DNA from: Geminicoccaceae bacterium
Lineage (GTDB): Bacteria > Pseudomonadota > Alphaproteobacteria > Geminicoccales > Geminicoccaceae
DNA: 64,000 nucleotides
Assembly: GCA_028285265.1 (NCBI GenBank)
Contig: JANQPX010000030.1
Location: 186,001-250,000, forward strand
Reading direction: 5' to 3'
Part shown: piece by piece, positions 16,768 to 26,167 of the stretch
Layout of the letters: each line of letters starts with the position of its first letter
Numbering within the stretch: position 1 is the stretch's first letter
The notes under the pieces: generated by a model
What the model was told of the DNA's origin: nothing
The model's input: the letters and a program-made list of their open reading frames with translations, nothing else
The model's database searches: none
Translations under genes and position numbers: made by a program

Positions 16768-17655
16768 ATGAGTACGGTTACGGAAAACATTCCCAAGGCG
16801 CCCTCAACGCTCTCGCGCCTCATAAGTGGCATCGGTTTGATCCGAGAGAGCTGGATTGGTACCGCTGGGTTAATCATCCTGCTGTTTTGGGTCGCTATGG
16901 CGGTCCTTGCGCCGATTTTGCCGCTCTACGATCCCAACGCCCAGATCGCACCGATGCAGAAGCTCTTCGCTGTTGCGCCCGACAACTCCGGAACCTTTTG
17001 GTTGGGGACGGACTTTAAGGGGCGAGACATCCTTTCGCGTATCATTTGGGGGTCCCAGCGCGTTCTCTTCTGGGCCTCGCTCGCTACATTTGTCGCCTAC
17101 ATCGTGGGCATGGCGATGGGCGCGGCGGCTGGCTATCTCGGAGGCTGGTGGGACGAGGTCATCTCGTTTTTTGGCAATGTCCTGCTCTCTTTTCCGGTGA
17201 TGGTGCTCTACATCATCATCATTACCAAGCTTGGACCGTCGCCGTTCAATATCGTGATCGCGGTTACCTTTGCATCTGCACCGGGGATCATGCGTATCGT
17301 CCGCGGGCTGGTGCTGGACATACGAACACGAGACTACGTGTTTGCCGCCCAAACACGAGGCGAGTCACCGCTTTATGTGATGCTCGTCGAACTTCTTCCC
17401 AATGCCCGTGGCCCATTGATTGTGGATGCCTGCTTGCGCATGGGCTACACCATCATCGCCCTCGCCACCTTAGGCTTTCTCGGCTTAGGCCTCCCCCCAC
17501 CCGATCCCGATTGGGGAGCGATGATCGCTGAAAGTGTGCCGATGGGTGCCTTTGCCGGCCATGCTATGGTTGTGCCGGCGATCGCTGTGTCATCGCTCGT
17601 GCTCGGCTTTAATCTTCTGGCAGATGGCCTGCGTGAGATCAGCTTGAGGGACTAG
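16768..17655 (+). CDS. Dipeptide-type ABC transporter permease (DppC family)
   Basis: 295-residue permease of the DppC/OppC type. The N-terminal oligopeptide-transport extension (SRLISGIGLIRESWIGTAGLI) is followed by a periplasmic WLGTDFKGRDILSRIIWGSQ segment, the hallmark of DppC. The EAA loop is TRDYVFAAQTRGESPLYVMLVELLPNARGP at about 188-217. The end GADGLREISLRD-like (LLADGLREISLRD) is typical. It pairs with the DppB-type permease; the double ATPase gene starts three bases after the stop. Confidence 0.94.
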   Translation: MSTVTENIPKAPSTLSRLISGIGLIRESWIGTAGLIILLFWVAMAVLAPILPLYDPNAQIAPMQKLFAVAPDNSGTFWLGTDFKGRDILSRIIWGSQRVLFWASLATFVAYIVGMAMGAAAGYLGGWWDEVISFFGNVLLSFPVMVLYIIIITKLGPSPFNIVIAVTFASAPGIMRIVRGLVLDIRTRDYVFAAQTRGESPLYVMLVELLPNARGPLIVDACLRMGYTIIALATLGFLGLGLPPPDPDWGAMIAESVPMGAFAGHAMVVPAIAVSSLVLGFNLLADGLREISLRD

Positions 17656-17658
17656 GTG

Positions 17659-19764
17659 ATGACCGAGCCAACATCGACCGAGCAGATGCCAGTCCTCGAG
17701 TGTAAGGATCTCTGCATTTCCTATTACACCCGCGCCGGTGAGATTCCGGCGGTGGTCGACTTTAACATGACTGTGATGCCAGGTGAGGCCGTCGGCATTG
17801 TCGGCGAGAGTGGATGTGGCAAATCCACCGTGGCGCTCGCGGTTATGCAATATATGGGGAAAAATGGCGCTGTCGTCGGCGGCGAAATCAAGTTCAAGGG
17901 CCGGGACATGACAGCAATGTCCGAGGAGGAGTTGCGCAAGCTCCGCGGCTCGCAGATCTCCATGGTCTATCAAGAGCCGATGGCATCATTGAACCCGTCG
18001 ATGAAGATTGGCCGGCAACTCATGGAAGTCCCCCTCTTTCATGAGGATGGCTGCACAGAGCAAGCCGCCCATGATCGTGCGCTGCAGATGCTGACGGACG
18101 TCAAGCTACCTGATCCGCCACGTATTATGGACAGCTACCCCCATCAGATATCAGGTGGTCAGCAGCAGCGTGTCGTCATCGCCATGGCGCTCCTGTCGGA
18201 ACCGGCGCTATTGCTACTCGACGAGCCGACGACAGCGCTCGATGTAACCGTCGAAGCCGGCATTGTCGAGCTGATCCGAGATATCAGCGCCAAGTTTGGC
18301 ACGTCGATGATCTATATCTCGCATAATCTCGGCCTGATCCTCGAGACCTGCGACAAGATCAACGTTATGTATTCTGGTGAGGCTGTCGAGTTCGGTAAGG
18401 TTGACGCTGTCTTCAACAAGATGCGCCATCCCTATACACGCGGCCTCTTTAACTCCATTCCGCTTCCCGGTGCTGACAAATACGCTCGCCCGCTCGTGCC
18501 GATCCGAGGCCAATTGCCGTTGCCGCATGAGCGACCTCGAGGATGCAATTTTGGCCCACGCTGCGACTTCTTCCAAGAGGGAGTTTGTGACCAAGGCGAC
18601 ATAAAAATGGCCGAGGTTACGGGAGACCCTGGGCACACAACCCGCTGTCTGCGCTTTGCCGAGATTGACTGGGCGGCTAAGCCGATGGGCGCCGACGAGA
18701 TCGAAAGTGCCGAGGCAGGACCTGTGGTGCTCCGTGTCGAGAACATGAAGAAGTACTACGAGATCCACGATAGCTCACTCTTGGCGATGATCAGGGGGCG
18801 ATCCGTGAGGACGGTGAAGGCCAATGAGCAGCTCGATTTCGATGCGCGTGAGGCTGAAACCGTGGCCATCGTTGGCGAGAGTGGCTGTGGGAAGTCCACC
18901 TTTGCCAAGGTGTTGATGGGACTCGAGCAGGCGACCGATGGTAATGTGGTCCTTGATAACCAAGATCTTGGTCAGGTCCCGGTACAGGAGCGGAAGCCGC
19001 AGACGGTCGGCCATCTGCAGATGGTCTTTCAGAACCCGTTCGACACATTAAATCCTAGCCACACCGTCGGCGCACAGATCAGCCGCGTCATCCGAAAGTT
19101 CGGTGTCGAGTCCGACCCTGCTCAAGTGCGAGAGCGCGTCCTGCAGCTGCTCGACGTGGTGAAGCTGCCCCGCGATTTCTACTACCGACGGCCGCGCCAG
19201 CTCTCTGGCGGCCAAAAGCAACGGGTTGGTATCGCCCGCGCATTTGCTGGTAATCCCAGGGTGGTTGTCGCGGACGAACCGGTCTCGGCGCTTGACGTTT
19301 CCGTGCAGGCAGCCGTCACGCAGCTGTTGATGGAAATCCAAAAGGAAAATCGGACGACGCTACTTTTTATCAGTCACGATTTGTCATTGGTGCGCTATCT
19401 CGCTGATCGTGTGATCGTTATGTACCTCGGCCATATTGTGGAACAGGGAACGACGGACGAAGTTTTTGCACCGCCCTACCACCCCTACACTGAGGCTCTC
19501 TTGTCGGCGGTTCCGATCGCCGACACTTCGGTCAAGAAAAAGCACATCGTGTTGGAGGGGGATATTCCGTCGGCTGTAAACCCACCGCCAGGTTGCCCGT
19601 TCCAGACCCGTTGTCCGCGCAAGGTCGGCAAGATCTGCGAAGAGCAGGCGCCACCGGTACGGAGCTTCGGTGATGGGCATAGGCTCGCTTGTCATATCGA
19701 TTCTTCGGACCTCGAAAAGATGGAGCCGGTCATCGAACTTCAGGAGTCGGCGGCAGGCGCCTAG
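17659..19764 (+). CDS. Fused double ATPase of the dipeptide-type ABC transporter (DppD-DppF)
   Basis: 701-residue protein with two complete ABC ATPase domains. Domain 1 has Walker A GESGCGKST at about 50-58, signature SGGQQQR and LLLLDEPTTALD; it is DppD-like and carries the C-terminal oligopeptide domain with FGPRCDFFQEGVC. Domain 2 has Walker A GESGCGKST near 410, signature LSGGQKQR and VVADEPVSALD, and ends with the Cys-containing PPGCPFQTRCPRKVGKIC, typical of DppF. Such in-line fusions are known and give one polypeptide serving both nucleotide-binding positions. ATG 17659 is three bases after the previous stop. Confidence 0.93.
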   Translation: MTEPTSTEQMPVLECKDLCISYYTRAGEIPAVVDFNMTVMPGEAVGIVGESGCGKSTVALAVMQYMGKNGAVVGGEIKFKGRDMTAMSEEELRKLRGSQISMVYQEPMASLNPSMKIGRQLMEVPLFHEDGCTEQAAHDRALQMLTDVKLPDPPRIMDSYPHQISGGQQQRVVIAMALLSEPALLLLDEPTTALDVTVEAGIVELIRDISAKFGTSMIYISHNLGLILETCDKINVMYSGEAVEFGKVDAVFNKMRHPYTRGLFNSIPLPGADKYARPLVPIRGQLPLPHERPRGCNFGPRCDFFQEGVCDQGDIKMAEVTGDPGHTTRCLRFAEIDWAAKPMGADEIESAEAGPVVLRVENMKKYYEIHDSSLLAMIRGRSVRTVKANEQLDFDAREAETVAIVGESGCGKSTFAKVLMGLEQATDGNVVLDNQDLGQVPVQERKPQTVGHLQMVFQNPFDTLNPSHTVGAQISRVIRKFGVESDPAQVRERVLQLLDVVKLPRDFYYRRPRQLSGGQKQRVGIARAFAGNPRVVVADEPVSALDVSVQAAVTQLLMEIQKENRTTLLFISHDLSLVRYLADRVIVMYLGHIVEQGTTDEVFAPPYHPYTEALLSAVPIADTSVKKKHIVLEGDIPSAVNPPPGCPFQTRCPRKVGKICEEQAPPVRSFGDGHRLACHIDSSDLEKMEPVIELQESAAGA

Positions 19765-20004
19765 AGCGGTCCGGTCATCGGTGATGCGGTCATCGATCGG
19801 AATCGGTTAGCCGCAACATCCCAATATCGTGCTGGCAGCTTCAGCTTAGTTGGCTCTACCTCGTCCTCGACATACGCGCATTCGCGCCAACAACTCCAGC
19901 ATGGGGTTGCATCACAAAATGGACCACAATAATGGTCTGACGTCTTCCCGCTATCCCGTCGGCACGGATGTTTGTATCGCCATAGAACCGGTGTAGGAGG
20001 GTAT

Positions 20005-20541
20005 ATGAGCACCTCGCTTGTACTGGCTTCGAAGGACTATCGTGACGACTATGTCCGCGCGCTTCGGGAAGGCTTCCGCCGCGGTGATCAATCCAGGATG
20101 AAGCCCGGCGCGATCGACAAGATCGATGCTGACTTCGATCGTTTTCTCGCTGAGTTGACCAAACAGACCGGGGACATTCTCTTGCCGAACGGCAAACTCG
20201 TGCTGCGCGTCCCCCAGGATATGTGCTGGCTAGTCGACGATCGCACTTTCATCGGTGAGACCAGCATTCGCTACCGTTTGAATGACTGGCTTTTCCAGAT
20301 TGGCGGCCATATTGGCTATGGTATTCGGCCCCTGTATCAGCGCCAGGGCTATGGTAAGCTGATCTTGAAACTAGCGCTTGCTAGGCTCAAAGCTGGCGGT
20401 GTCGATCGTGCCTTGATCACGTGCTATGACCATAATATCGCTTCGGCGAAAGTCATCGAAGCAAATGGCGGCAGCCTCGACAACATTATCGATGATCCAC
20501 GAGGCGGCGGCAAATCACGGCGCTATTGGATTGAGCTCTAA
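20005..20541 (+). CDS. GNAT-family N-acetyltransferase
   Basis: 178-residue GCN5-related acetyltransferase. The acetyl-CoA pyrophosphate-binding motif is visible as GYGIRPLYQRQGYGKLIL at about 102-119 (R/Q-x-x-G-x-G type), followed by the helix KLALARLKAGGVDRALITCYDHNIASAKVIEANGG typical of the second half of the fold. It ends with a strand RRYWIEL. The acceptor is unknown. TAGGAGGG directly upstream fixes the ATG at 20005. It is not obviously part of the transporter operon (240-base gap). Confidence 0.88.
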   Translation: MSTSLVLASKDYRDDYVRALREGFRRGDQSRMKPGAIDKIDADFDRFLAELTKQTGDILLPNGKLVLRVPQDMCWLVDDRTFIGETSIRYRLNDWLFQIGGHIGYGIRPLYQRQGYGKLILKLALARLKAGGVDRALITCYDHNIASAKVIEANGGSLDNIIDDPRGGGKSRRYWIEL

Positions 20542-20718
20542 AGGCTCCGCTGCCTCGATCGATGAACGTCCACAGCTGGCATCACGCGATGGTCGACGAT
20601 CCGCCAGCGATGACAAGCGATCAATCGGCAAATCCCTGATAATTGAAAGATTGCCCAAGAACGCCATCTTCATTGTAACGTTGAGAGATCGTCGAAACAG
20701 TGATCATCGGAGTGCTTG

Positions 20719-21885
20719 ATGACGGGTTGCATCGTCGGCTGGAGTCACACGGCATTTGGTAAGCACGAAAACGAGGATGTCGAAAGCCTCATCGTCCATG
20801 CGGCGACCGAGGCGGTCAAAGACGCAGGCATTGCGCCGGACGATATTGACGAGATCCTGCTTGGCCATTTTGGGGGAGGCTTCTCGGCACAGGGGTTTAC
20901 CAGCTCGTTGGTCTTGCAAGAGAACGAGGCATTTCGCTTCAAGCCAGCAACGCGCGTGGAGAATGCTTGTGCGACCGGCTCCGCCGCCATTCATCAGGGA
21001 CTCAAATCGATCGCGGCGCGACAGGCCCGATTTGTCCTGGTTGTCGGCGTGGAAAAGATGACAGACCTACCCGGCCGGGAGATTCCAGCTGCTCTTCTGA
21101 CGGCAGCCTATCTGAAAGAAGAGGCGGTGATCGACGGGGGATTTGCTGGCGTGTTCGGTCAGATCGCCCACACTTACTTTCAGCGTCACGGTGATCAGAG
21201 CGAGGCCCTTGCATCAATCGCTGCGAAAAATCACAAAAATGGCTGTGATAACCCGCTTGCACAAATGCAAAAGGACTTAGGCCTCGAGTTCTGTCGTACC
21301 GTGTCGGAGAAGAACCCTTTGGTTGCTGGGCCGCTGAAGCGGACGGACTGTTCCTTGGTGTCCGATGGTGCCGCCGCCGTGGTGTTGACCGATGTTGAGA
21401 CGGCGCTCAGCATGGATAAGGCCGTCGTCTTTCGTAGCGTGGCACAGATCAATGACTTCCTCCCGATGAGCAAGCGAGACATCGTTAAATTTGAAGGGTG
21501 CGAGGTGGCCTGGCGTCAAGCCTTGGACCAAAGCAAGCTCGCGCTGAGTGATCTTGATTTTGTCGAGACCCACGACTGCTTCACGATTGCCGAGCTTCTT
21601 GAGTATGAAGCGATGGGCTTGACTGAGCGCGGTCAAGGCGCTCGTGCTGCCCTTGAGGGGTGGACTGCAAAAGACGGTAAGCTGCCGGTGAACCCGTCGG
21701 GCGGACTCAAAGCCAAGGGGCATCCGATCGGTGCGACTGGCGTCTCCATGCATGCACTGACGGCGATGCAACTCACGGGTAATGCTGGTGGCATGCAAAT
21801 CAAGGATGCTCAGATCGGTGGGATCTTCAACATGGGTGGCGCTGCGGTCGCCAACTACGTTTCCATTCTCGAAGCCCTTCGCTGA
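20719..21885 (+). CDS. Thiolase-family acetyl-CoA acetyltransferase (SCP-x type)
   Basis: 388-residue thiolase-fold enzyme. Nucleophilic Cys84 sits in ENACATGSAAI; the second active-site region is VETHDCFTIAELLEYEAMGL; the C-terminal base region is NPSGGLKAKGHPIGATG. The NACATG pattern and the DCFTIAEL motif place it in the SCP-x/nondecarboxylating thiolase branch rather than with FadA or PhaA. No CoA ligase, dehydrogenase or hydratase is adjacent, so the pathway is not shown. I take ATG 20719; a TTG directly before it is an alternative. A major facilitator gene follows 91 bases downstream. Confidence 0.88.
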   Translation: MTGCIVGWSHTAFGKHENEDVESLIVHAATEAVKDAGIAPDDIDEILLGHFGGGFSAQGFTSSLVLQENEAFRFKPATRVENACATGSAAIHQGLKSIAARQARFVLVVGVEKMTDLPGREIPAALLTAAYLKEEAVIDGGFAGVFGQIAHTYFQRHGDQSEALASIAAKNHKNGCDNPLAQMQKDLGLEFCRTVSEKNPLVAGPLKRTDCSLVSDGAAAVVLTDVETALSMDKAVVFRSVAQINDFLPMSKRDIVKFEGCEVAWRQALDQSKLALSDLDFVETHDCFTIAELLEYEAMGLTERGQGARAALEGWTAKDGKLPVNPSGGLKAKGHPIGATGVSMHALTAMQLTGNAGGMQIKDAQIGGIFNMGGAAVANYVSILEALR

Positions 21886-21976
21886 CTGACCTGCCTTCAG
21901 AGGCTTGAATTCGTCCCAAGGCGCCGTTTATGACGGTGCCTCTTGGCCAATAGGCTGTTGGGTGCGGAGTGTGTCG

Positions 21977-23134
21977 GTGTCAGAGATTCAACGGGCACGT
22001 TTGGGAACGGTTTCCGTCTTTTTTATCTGTGGGATTGGCCATGGGACATGGGCACCGCGGCTGGCAGAGCTCAAGGAGCAGGTCGGAGCCAGCGACGGCC
22101 AGTTAGGCCTTGCGCTCTTGATGATTGGTGTTGGGGCGCTGATCGCCATGCCCATTACCGGCCTTGTGGTCGGCAAGCTCGGCAGTCGTCAAGTTTGTTT
22201 CGCCATGGCGCTATGCCATGGACTGGTCTTTCCGCTACAGGCCTTTGCTTGGAATTGGATCGTGCTCGGTCTAGCCATGTTGCTGTACGGCCTTGCTATT
22301 TCCAGTCTGGACGTTGCCATGAATGTCCAGGCAACCGAGATCGAGCGGCGTTACCGACGTCCGATCATGTCCTCCTTTCATGGTGTCTATAGTGTTGGTG
22401 ACATGATCGGGGCTCTCCTGACCGGCATTGCCGCATCGATCGCCCTCGGCCTTGTGAGCCATTTCTTTCTGGCGGCATTTGTTATGCTCGTGGCTGGCGT
22501 CGGCGGCTGCTTCCTCATGGTCTCAGACGGTAAGGCAGAACTTTCCGATGGCCCGACATTCGTCATGCCAAGAGGCGTCCTTATAGCGGTCGGTCTGATT
22601 GCATTCGCCGCCCTTGTCGCTGAGGGCTCTGTCGGCGACTGGAGTGCCATTTATCTCAAGGACTATCAGGGCGCTGATACCGAAACCGCGGCGATCGCCC
22701 TTACCGTTTTTGCCCTTGCCATGGCGGTCATGCGCTTTGCTGGTGACCATCTCGTTCATCGGTTCGGTCCCTTTGCGGTCCTCCAGGTCAGCGGCATGTT
22801 GGCGGCAACAGGTTTGGTGATCGCGCTCTTGGCTCCTTCATCGACAATCGCGATTGGTGGCTATGCGATCGCCGGCCTCGGCATTGCCGTCCTCTTTCCC
22901 GTTGCTCTATCGATTGCCCCTCGTTTCAGTGGTGGCCTAAGCACCGGCGCGTCCGTTGCTGCGGTGGCGACACTTGGCTATGGCGGTTTTCTCATCGGAC
23001 CGCCCATTATTGGACTTCTTGCTGATCATGTTGGCCTGCATCTCGCGCTCGGTGTTGTCGTGGTGCTGAGCGCGTCTATCCCACCTTTGGTGCTGCTCGT
23101 GAGGCAACGATCCGGGGTAGAGGCGGGCCTTTGA
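21977..23134 (+). CDS. MFS transporter (FucP/YbjJ-like)
   Basis: 385-residue major facilitator with twelve predicted membrane segments. The early WAPRLAELKEQVGASDGQLGLALLMIGVGALIAMPITG segment and the SSLDVAMNVQATEIERRYRRPIMSSFHGVYSVG stretch are typical of the YbjJ/FucP-like subgroup, often annotated as sugar or drug transporters; the substrate is unknown. The start is uncertain: GTG at 21977 has GGAG seven bases upstream and gives the family's usual length, while an upstream TTG at 21905 has no ribosome site. Confidence 0.85.
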   Translation: MSEIQRARLGTVSVFFICGIGHGTWAPRLAELKEQVGASDGQLGLALLMIGVGALIAMPITGLVVGKLGSRQVCFAMALCHGLVFPLQAFAWNWIVLGLAMLLYGLAISSLDVAMNVQATEIERRYRRPIMSSFHGVYSVGDMIGALLTGIAASIALGLVSHFFLAAFVMLVAGVGGCFLMVSDGKAELSDGPTFVMPRGVLIAVGLIAFAALVAEGSVGDWSAIYLKDYQGADTETAAIALTVFALAMAVMRFAGDHLVHRFGPFAVLQVSGMLAATGLVIALLAPSSTIAIGGYAIAGLGIAVLFPVALSIAPRFSGGLSTGASVAAVATLGYGGFLIGPPIIGLLADHVGLHLALGVVVVLSASIPPLVLLVRQRSGVEAGL

Positions 23135-23458
23135 AGGGCTGGCTCTTGATTCAATCTTGCTAAAGCCTGTTGGCCTCTATGTCTCAAATCGATGCGTCAT
23201 CCAGATTTCGATCGAAGAATTACGACGACGCAAAAGCGATTGAGGCGGCTAGCGATGATTGAGAGAACTGCTACTCCTTCATAGCATGCCCTGAAGCGTG
23301 ACGGAGCTGAGCAGCGAGCGTCGTCATGACTGACTGTGGTTCCCAGTGCGGGGGACGACCGTTTCTTGGTGTGAGGGCAGACTGGCCAATCCTTAGGCTG
23401 GGTCTGTCGGCAACCCGAGAAGGTGCCGACGACGCTTCAACGGTTCGTGCATATGATG
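23135..23458. other. Convergent intergenic region, MFS / ABC-ALDH fusion
   Basis: No gene is seen in either direction. A minus-strand frame beginning with TTG overlapping the fusion gene's stop (to about 23271) has no recognisable content and no ribosome site. No terminator hairpin with a T run is found for either flanking gene. Confidence 0.5.
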
Positions 23459-26167
23459 TCAACCGTGGTGGATAGCGACGGTTTTTAGCGTCGAGAACCC
23501 GTAGAGGGCTTCGAAGCCCTTTTCCCGACCGTGACCGGAGTTTTTTACGCCACCAAACGGGAGTTCGACACCGCCGCCTGCGCCATAATTGTTGATGAAC
23601 ACCTGGCCGGCCTTCAAGGCCCGAGCCATGCGCAACTGTCGGGCCCCGTCCCGGGTCCAGACGCCGGCAACAAGACCGTAGTCGCTATCATTGGCGATGC
23701 GAATGGCGTCGTCTTCATTGCTGAAGCGGATCGCGACGAGCACAGGGCCGAAGATTTCCTCTTGGGCGAGCAGGTGATCAGGCGGCACATCGCCAAGCAA
23801 GGTGGGCTTGATGTAATAGCCCTCGTCTGGCGTATCTGCGGCGATCTTGCCCTCGCCGAGAACAGCGATGCTATCGGCCTCGGCCTGATCCAAATACTCG
23901 TTAATGCGGCGTTTTTGGACAGGATTGATGACAGGCCCGCAATCCAAATCCTCTTTGGCAGATCCGACTTGAAGGCCGCTGAACCGCTCGGCCAAACGAC
24001 GCGTTAGATCGTCATAGATCCGGTCCTGGATAAGGACACGCGAACCCGCAGAGCAGGTTTGGCCGGCGTTCTGGATGGCAGCGTTGACGAGAAACTCGAT
24101 CGCCTTGTCCAGCTCAGCATCAGCGAAGACGATTTGCGGTGACTTACCGCCCAGTTCTAAGGTCACCGGACAGCAATGATCTGCAGCTGCCTTTTGGACG
24201 ATCTTTCCTGTTTCGACCGAGCCCGTAAACGAGAGGTGATCAATGCCGGGATGCGTGGCGAGGGCGGCGCCCGCCTCGTCACCAAAGCCTGTGACAATGT
24301 TCAAAACGCCAGGCGGCAGCTCCGCCTCCATGGCGAGTTTGCCGATATGCAGCGCCGTCAGCGAGGCATCTTCGCCCGGTTTCAAGACACAAGCATTGCC
24401 CATGGCCAACGCGGCGCCAACACTTCTACCGATAATCTGCATCGGGTAGTTCCAGGGCACGATATGTCCGGTGACGCCGTGAGGTTCGCGAAGCGTTAGG
24501 ACGGTGTAACCATCCTGATAAGGAATAGTCTGGCCATGAATCTTGTCGGCGGCGCCACCATAAAACTCGAAATAGCGTGCGAGGGCAATGGCATCGGCCC
24601 GCGCCTGTCGAAGAGGCTTGCCGACATCTTGCGCTTCGAGCGACGCGAGGAGGTCGACGTTTTCAAGAACAAGATCGGCCAATCTTGCGAGTAACCTGCC
24701 ACGTTCGAAGGCGGGCATGCGTCCCCACGCACCCTCCATCGCCCGTTGGGCTGCCCTGACGGCGAGGTTGACGTCATCGGATGTGCCGCGCGGAATATAG
24801 CCGAAGGCTTCCCCGGTACTCGGGTTAATCACCTTGAGCAACCGGTCGTCCGATGCGTCATGCCATTCGCCATCAATGAGATGGCGCTCATTCATCATGA
24901 CGGGCTGCGGCGGCGTATCGGTCTGTGGTTGAGGTTCTGCCGGCACGTTCTCGGCCGTCGAGGGAGGCTCATCGATCGCGGGGGCGTCGTCACCTGTTGG
25001 CTGCTCCGTTGATTCCGGCGGCTCGTCCACCTCCTTAGTCTCAATGAGTGGCGGGCCTTCAGCATCGGTCTCAGCTTCTGTCGGAACATCAACAGCATGC
25101 TGGCGCACCGAAGCGATGACGTTGGCGATAGCGGCATCTGCTGCCTTGATCATCGCGGCTGTGTCGTCTGGAGGCAGCGCTTTGGAAGATGTCGCTTCAG
25201 CGGGAGCATGATCTGAAGCACCCGCCGCATCGAATGCAAACATGCCTTGATTGGTTTTGCCGCCAGCAGGAGGCGCCTCAGCCCGATCATCCCGGCCATT
25301 GCCACCAGCGAACATTTCGGGCTGCGCATTTTTGGCCACTGCGTCTCTGCGACCTGGCACGTCATGATCATCCGACTCCAGCACATCGAGTGTCGAGTCG
25401 AGAAGCATCTTGGTATAGGGCTGCTTCGGCGTTTCAAAGATACGTCCTGTATCACCCTGTTCGACAATGACGCCTGATTTCATCACAGCGAGGCGGTCGG
25501 TGACGTGGCGGACCACTGAGAGGTCATGGCTGATGATGATGAATGTCAGATCATACCGCTCCTGCAGATCCATCATCAGGTTCAGCACCTGGGCCTGGAC
25601 CGAGACGTCCAGCGCGGAGACAGGCTCGTCGGCGACAATCAGATCGGGCCTAGTGATCAAAGCACGCGCGATCGCAATGCGTTGTCGCTGACCGCCGGAA
25701 AACTCGTGAGGATACTTATCAAGATCGTTGGCGTCCAAGCCGACGTCGATCAGTGCTGCCGCCACCTTGGCATTGCGCTCCTCTGGATCGATATCGCCGA
25801 CAAGGGCCAAAGGTTCGCTGACCACCGAACGGACTTTGTGTTTGGGGTCAAGCGAGCCAAAGGGATCTTGGAAGACCATCTGGATGTGGCGACGCGCAGC
25901 AAGCTTGCGGGTGGGCGGCATATTGAACAGGTTCTCGCCCTTAAACTTGACGCTTCCCGATGTCGGTTGCTCCAACGCTAAGATGGCACGGGCCAAGGTC
26001 GACTTGCCTGAGCCGCTCTCTCCGACAATACCGAAGCTCTCGCCGTGTTCGACGACAAAGCTCACGCCATTCAACGCCTCGACAATGGGCTTCTTGCCGA
26101 AGAGGCTCGTTCGCGGCCTCTCATAGTGGCGGACGAGGTTTTCGACCTCGAGCAGCGGCGGACTCAA
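23459..26167 (-). CDS. Fusion protein: DppF-type ABC ATPase + acidic linker + aldehyde dehydrogenase
   Basis: One uninterrupted 902-residue frame with two unrelated enzymes. Residues about 3-262 are a complete oligopeptide-type ABC ATPase: Walker A GESGSGKST at 49-57, signature FSGGQRQR, Walker B LIVADEP, and IIISHDLS. The Cys-containing oligopeptide end domain is missing. Residues about 263-425 are low complexity (Ala, Pro, Glu, Asp). Residues about 426-902 are a full aldehyde dehydrogenase: VPWNYP (Asn573), LELGGKSP (Glu671) and GQTCSAG (nucleophile Cys705), ending normally. The start is TTG at 26167: it overlaps the previous gene's stop as TTGA and has GGAG eight bases upstream. Internal ATGs at 24898/24895 have no ribosome site, so the dehydrogenase is probably made only as part of the fusion. 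An assembly or sequencing error cannot be excluded but would need to keep the frame by chance. Confidence 0.87.
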   Translation of the reverse strand: MSPPLLEVENLVRHYERPRTSLFGKKPIVEALNGVSFVVEHGESFGIVGESGSGKSTLARAILALEQPTSGSVKFKGENLFNMPPTRKLAARRHIQMVFQDPFGSLDPKHKVRSVVSEPLALVGDIDPEERNAKVAAALIDVGLDANDLDKYPHEFSGGQRQRIAIARALITRPDLIVADEPVSALDVSVQAQVLNLMMDLQERYDLTFIIISHDLSVVRHVTDRLAVMKSGVIVEQGDTGRIFETPKQPYTKMLLDSTLDVLESDDHDVPGRRDAVAKNAQPEMFAGGNGRDDRAEAPPAGGKTNQGMFAFDAAGASDHAPAEATSSKALPPDDTAAMIKAADAAIANVIASVRQHAVDVPTEAETDAEGPPLIETKEVDEPPESTEQPTGDDAPAIDEPPSTAENVPAEPQPQTDTPPQPVMMNERHLIDGEWHDASDDRLLKVINPSTGEAFGYIPRGTSDDVNLAVRAAQRAMEGAWGRMPAFERGRLLARLADLVLENVDLLASLEAQDVGKPLRQARADAIALARYFEFYGGAADKIHGQTIPYQDGYTVLTLREPHGVTGHIVPWNYPMQIIGRSVGAALAMGNACVLKPGEDASLTALHIGKLAMEAELPPGVLNIVTGFGDEAGAALATHPGIDHLSFTGSVETGKIVQKAAADHCCPVTLELGGKSPQIVFADAELDKAIEFLVNAAIQNAGQTCSAGSRVLIQDRIYDDLTRRLAERFSGLQVGSAKEDLDCGPVINPVQKRRINEYLDQAEADSIAVLGEGKIAADTPDEGYYIKPTLLGDVPPDHLLAQEEIFGPVLVAIRFSNEDDAIRIANDSDYGLVAGVWTRDGARQLRMARALKAGQVFINNYGAGGGVELPFGGVKNSGHGREKGFEALYGFSTLKTVAIHHG

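Noticed and set aside
23271..23462. Minus-strand frame overlapping the fusion gene's stop as TTGA
   Set aside because: No recognisable content, no ribosome site, low-complexity composition.
24895..24898. Internal ATGs as independent start of the aldehyde dehydrogenase
   Set aside because: Sequence upstream (GC-rich, gccgccgcagcccgtc) has no Shine-Dalgarno; translation from the coupled TTG at 26167 is the simpler reading.
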